DNA of 64,000 bases from Durusdinium trenchii. Its lineage: Eukaryota > Sar > Dinophyceae > Suessiales > Symbiodiniaceae. Of this stretch, positions 62,568 to 64,000 are shown piece by piece. The translations under genes were made by a program, and so were the position numbers. Under the pieces are notes generated by a model. It did not search any database and was not told where the DNA came from. It saw only the letters and a list, made by a program, of their open reading frames with translations. Location of the stretch: the NCBI GenBank assembly GCA_963970005.1, contig CAXAMN010001159.1, positions 1 through 64,000 on the forward strand, read 5' to 3'. Every line of letters starts with the position of its first letter. The stretch's first letter is position 1.

Positions 62568-62615
62568 GATGAGATTACCTAGGCGTTTTCCGGAAAACGC
62601 CTAGGTAATCTCATC
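62568..62615. repeat. 48-bp perfect palindrome, copy 2
   Basis: The same core as copy 1, extended on each side by six more paired bases (outer half GATGAGATTACC), 76 bases downstream of copy 1. Two palindromes of this length so close together are not expected by chance. Confidence 0.9.
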
Positions 62616-62777
62616 TCTCCAAATCCAAGCAAATCAATCAATCTGTCATGCACTTTTCAAATCCCCTGCACTCCGCATCGAATATTGAAAAGACAGTTGG
62701 TCCACTGTCTAACCCCTGCCCAGACACAAATAGCTGGGTCTGAGCTTCAACCATTGTCATACAGCAAGTGGCAAGTG

Positions 62778-64000
62778 TCACTTGGTCAAGCCAATTACAG
62801 CACACAAAAGCATTGCGCCAACGCAGGGCAGGCTCATGGCATTCCCTGCCATCTTGACACCTTCCCCATGTGAAACATGGCTAATGTCCAACTGTGGGCT
62901 ACCGCTGGCCTTGGCGGCCTCAGGTGTCACAGGGATGCAGTGCGTGGACAAGGCCTCTTCCACGCTCAGGAACTGCTGTCTCACCTGTGGCAAACAAAGA
63001 TGTAATAATTAAGCAAACTGCCTATCTAAAACGCATTGTCTGCAGCTAGCCTTGTAGAACATCCGCCCCGAACTTGTCAACAATGTTGGCAAAGGATCTG
63101 GAGGGGTAGCTCCACGTCCGCGACCATTCTTTGCCATCTGTGACAAGTCAACGATGACCTTCTTCGGCATATGCTTGCTGTATTGTTTGAGGTTGGCTGC
63201 CTCACGCCGGTCACGGGCTAATAGCACATGAAAAGCTATAATACAAATGAATCGACTGAACCAAAAACATTGGTCTGAGCGTGGTGCATCAGCATGTGAC
63301 AAACGGTGCGTCTGCTTGGGTGACCACCAGAACTTGTCACATGTGAAATCACGGTGAACACGTGAAGTCAATGTCCTCAACAACTGCCGCAGGTCCGGAT
63401 AACGTCAGGGTGCCAGGCAAGACGGTCCTTCCTGAAGGCCAACACATAAAGGCGTGTCCTGCTGGCTGGAAGACCAAACAATTGTGGATCAATGCGCGCG
63501 TGCATGACCTGCCACTTTGTCCCCAGGGCACGTGTCAACAGAGTCAGGTCATACTCTGTGACATTCTCCCACAGCAGAATGTCGCTGTTGTCACCATTTT
63601 TGTGAAGCTTGAAGTATCGCCGATGTGTCTTGACCACAGGATCAAGGGCCTTGCGCCGCTTGCCCATCATGGAATATGAGACACATGGACCTCCTGGCTG
63701 AAACAAGATTCACTTTAACCATCGTGCGTGTGGCAAAGACTGACAATCACATGTCTTTCAATTCAGTCAGTCCGTCCTGCCACGTTGACACGCATACCTC
63801 GGCAGGCAATCCCGTTACATTAATTTATGTGCTCTGCTTGACATGAGCCAACTTTCAATGCGCTTGCAAGCTGCGAGTAGTCGACTTCACTGGGCAAACC
63901 TTGTCATGTGTCATGCAGTGGCAGCTCCCCTTCTCCGGAAAGAACCCCATGATATCGGGAGCAACGCACATGCCATATGTATTCTTGAGAATCATCCAAA
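62778..64000 (-). CDS. DNA cytosine-5 methyltransferase, C-terminal half (gene continues beyond the window)
   Basis: Minus-strand exons: 64000 to about 63880 (CVAPDIMGFFPEKGSCHCM), 63697 to about 63395, 63217-63051 and 62984-62778. The second carries GGPCVSYS (motif IV), LLWENVTEY (motif VI) and QLFGLPASRTRLYVL (motif VIII). The third has ATPPDPLPTLLTSSGRMF, like the region after the target-recognition domain. The last has VKMAGNAMSLPCVGAML (motif X) and a stop at 62778-62780. Acceptors are CAG, TTAG and ACAG; the donor of the third exon is AAG/GC, a GC-AG intron, known to be frequent in dinoflagellates. The sequence is unrelated in detail to the LINE DNMT (ENV rather than ENA). The motif I end lies outside the window. 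Confidence 0.8.

Noticed and set aside
1-64000. Prokaryotic or organellar origin, suggested by very long ORFs
   Set aside because: The long ORFs are retrotransposon polyproteins, and other genes have spliceosomal-type introns; no operons or ribosome-binding sites are seen.

Overview
This window looks like nuclear DNA of a dinoflagellate, most likely of the Symbiodiniaceae/Suessiales type. The evidence is: (i) very long retroelement ORFs that carry cytosine-methyltransferase domains, a feature reported for dinoflagellates (de Mendoza et al. 2018, Nature Communications); (ii) two 20-nt sequences resembling relics of the dinoflagellate spliced leader, each ending in TTTGGCTCAAG; (iii) a BspA-type leucine-rich-repeat fragment; (iv) multi-exon genes with a GC-AG intron, all on one strand. 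Nothing prokaryotic is apparent. No tRNA, rRNA or CRISPR array was seen.

Layout. 1.1-12.9 kb (minus): LINE copy 1. ORF1 joins a ubiquitin-specific-protease-like fold to a DNMT3-type cytosine methyltransferase. ORF2, overlapping by ATGA, has an endonuclease, a reverse transcriptase, a zinc-ribbon-like stretch, RNase H and an extra polymerase-like C-terminus, interrupted by one TGA. 12.9-13.4 kb: LRR fragment. 13.4-20.1 kb (plus): LINE copy 2, head-to-head with copy 1, beginning at a spliced-leader relic; it keeps the 5' part but lacks ORF2. 20.4-27.5 kb (plus): an LTR-type element without reverse transcriptase, made of a HAD-like ORF followed by gag-protease-integrase with a methyltransferase-like C-terminus. 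28.4-30.0 kb (minus): a three-exon gene of unknown function. 30-39.4 kb: gene-poor DNA with a dispersed CTAGTAG/AACAAG repeat family. 39.4-47.2 kb (minus): a complete, very young Ty1/copia element with identical 174-bp LTRs and a 5-bp target duplication; it carries a methyltransferase-like domain between protease and integrase. 47.2-50.7 kb: foldback elements and an 8-bp GATC minisatellite. 51-64 kb (minus): an intron-rich array containing unknown genes, a hAT-like transposase, a protein with a Rossmann methylase-like C-terminus, and the C-terminal half of a second, unrelated cytosine methyltransferase cut by the window edge.

The unifying theme is DNA methylation and mobile DNA. Four unrelated units (LINE, RT-less LTR element, copia, and the transposase-containing array) each carry a C5-methyltransferase or C5-methyltransferase-like domain. 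Both LINE copies are interrupted by a TGA: one is demonstrably a CpG-to-TpG change against its sister copy, the other is compatible with one. That is what mutation of methylated CpG would leave. The USP-like/DNMT fusion and the polymerase-like tail of the LINE are the most unusual features. All domain calls come from reading motifs by eye; no profile search was run.
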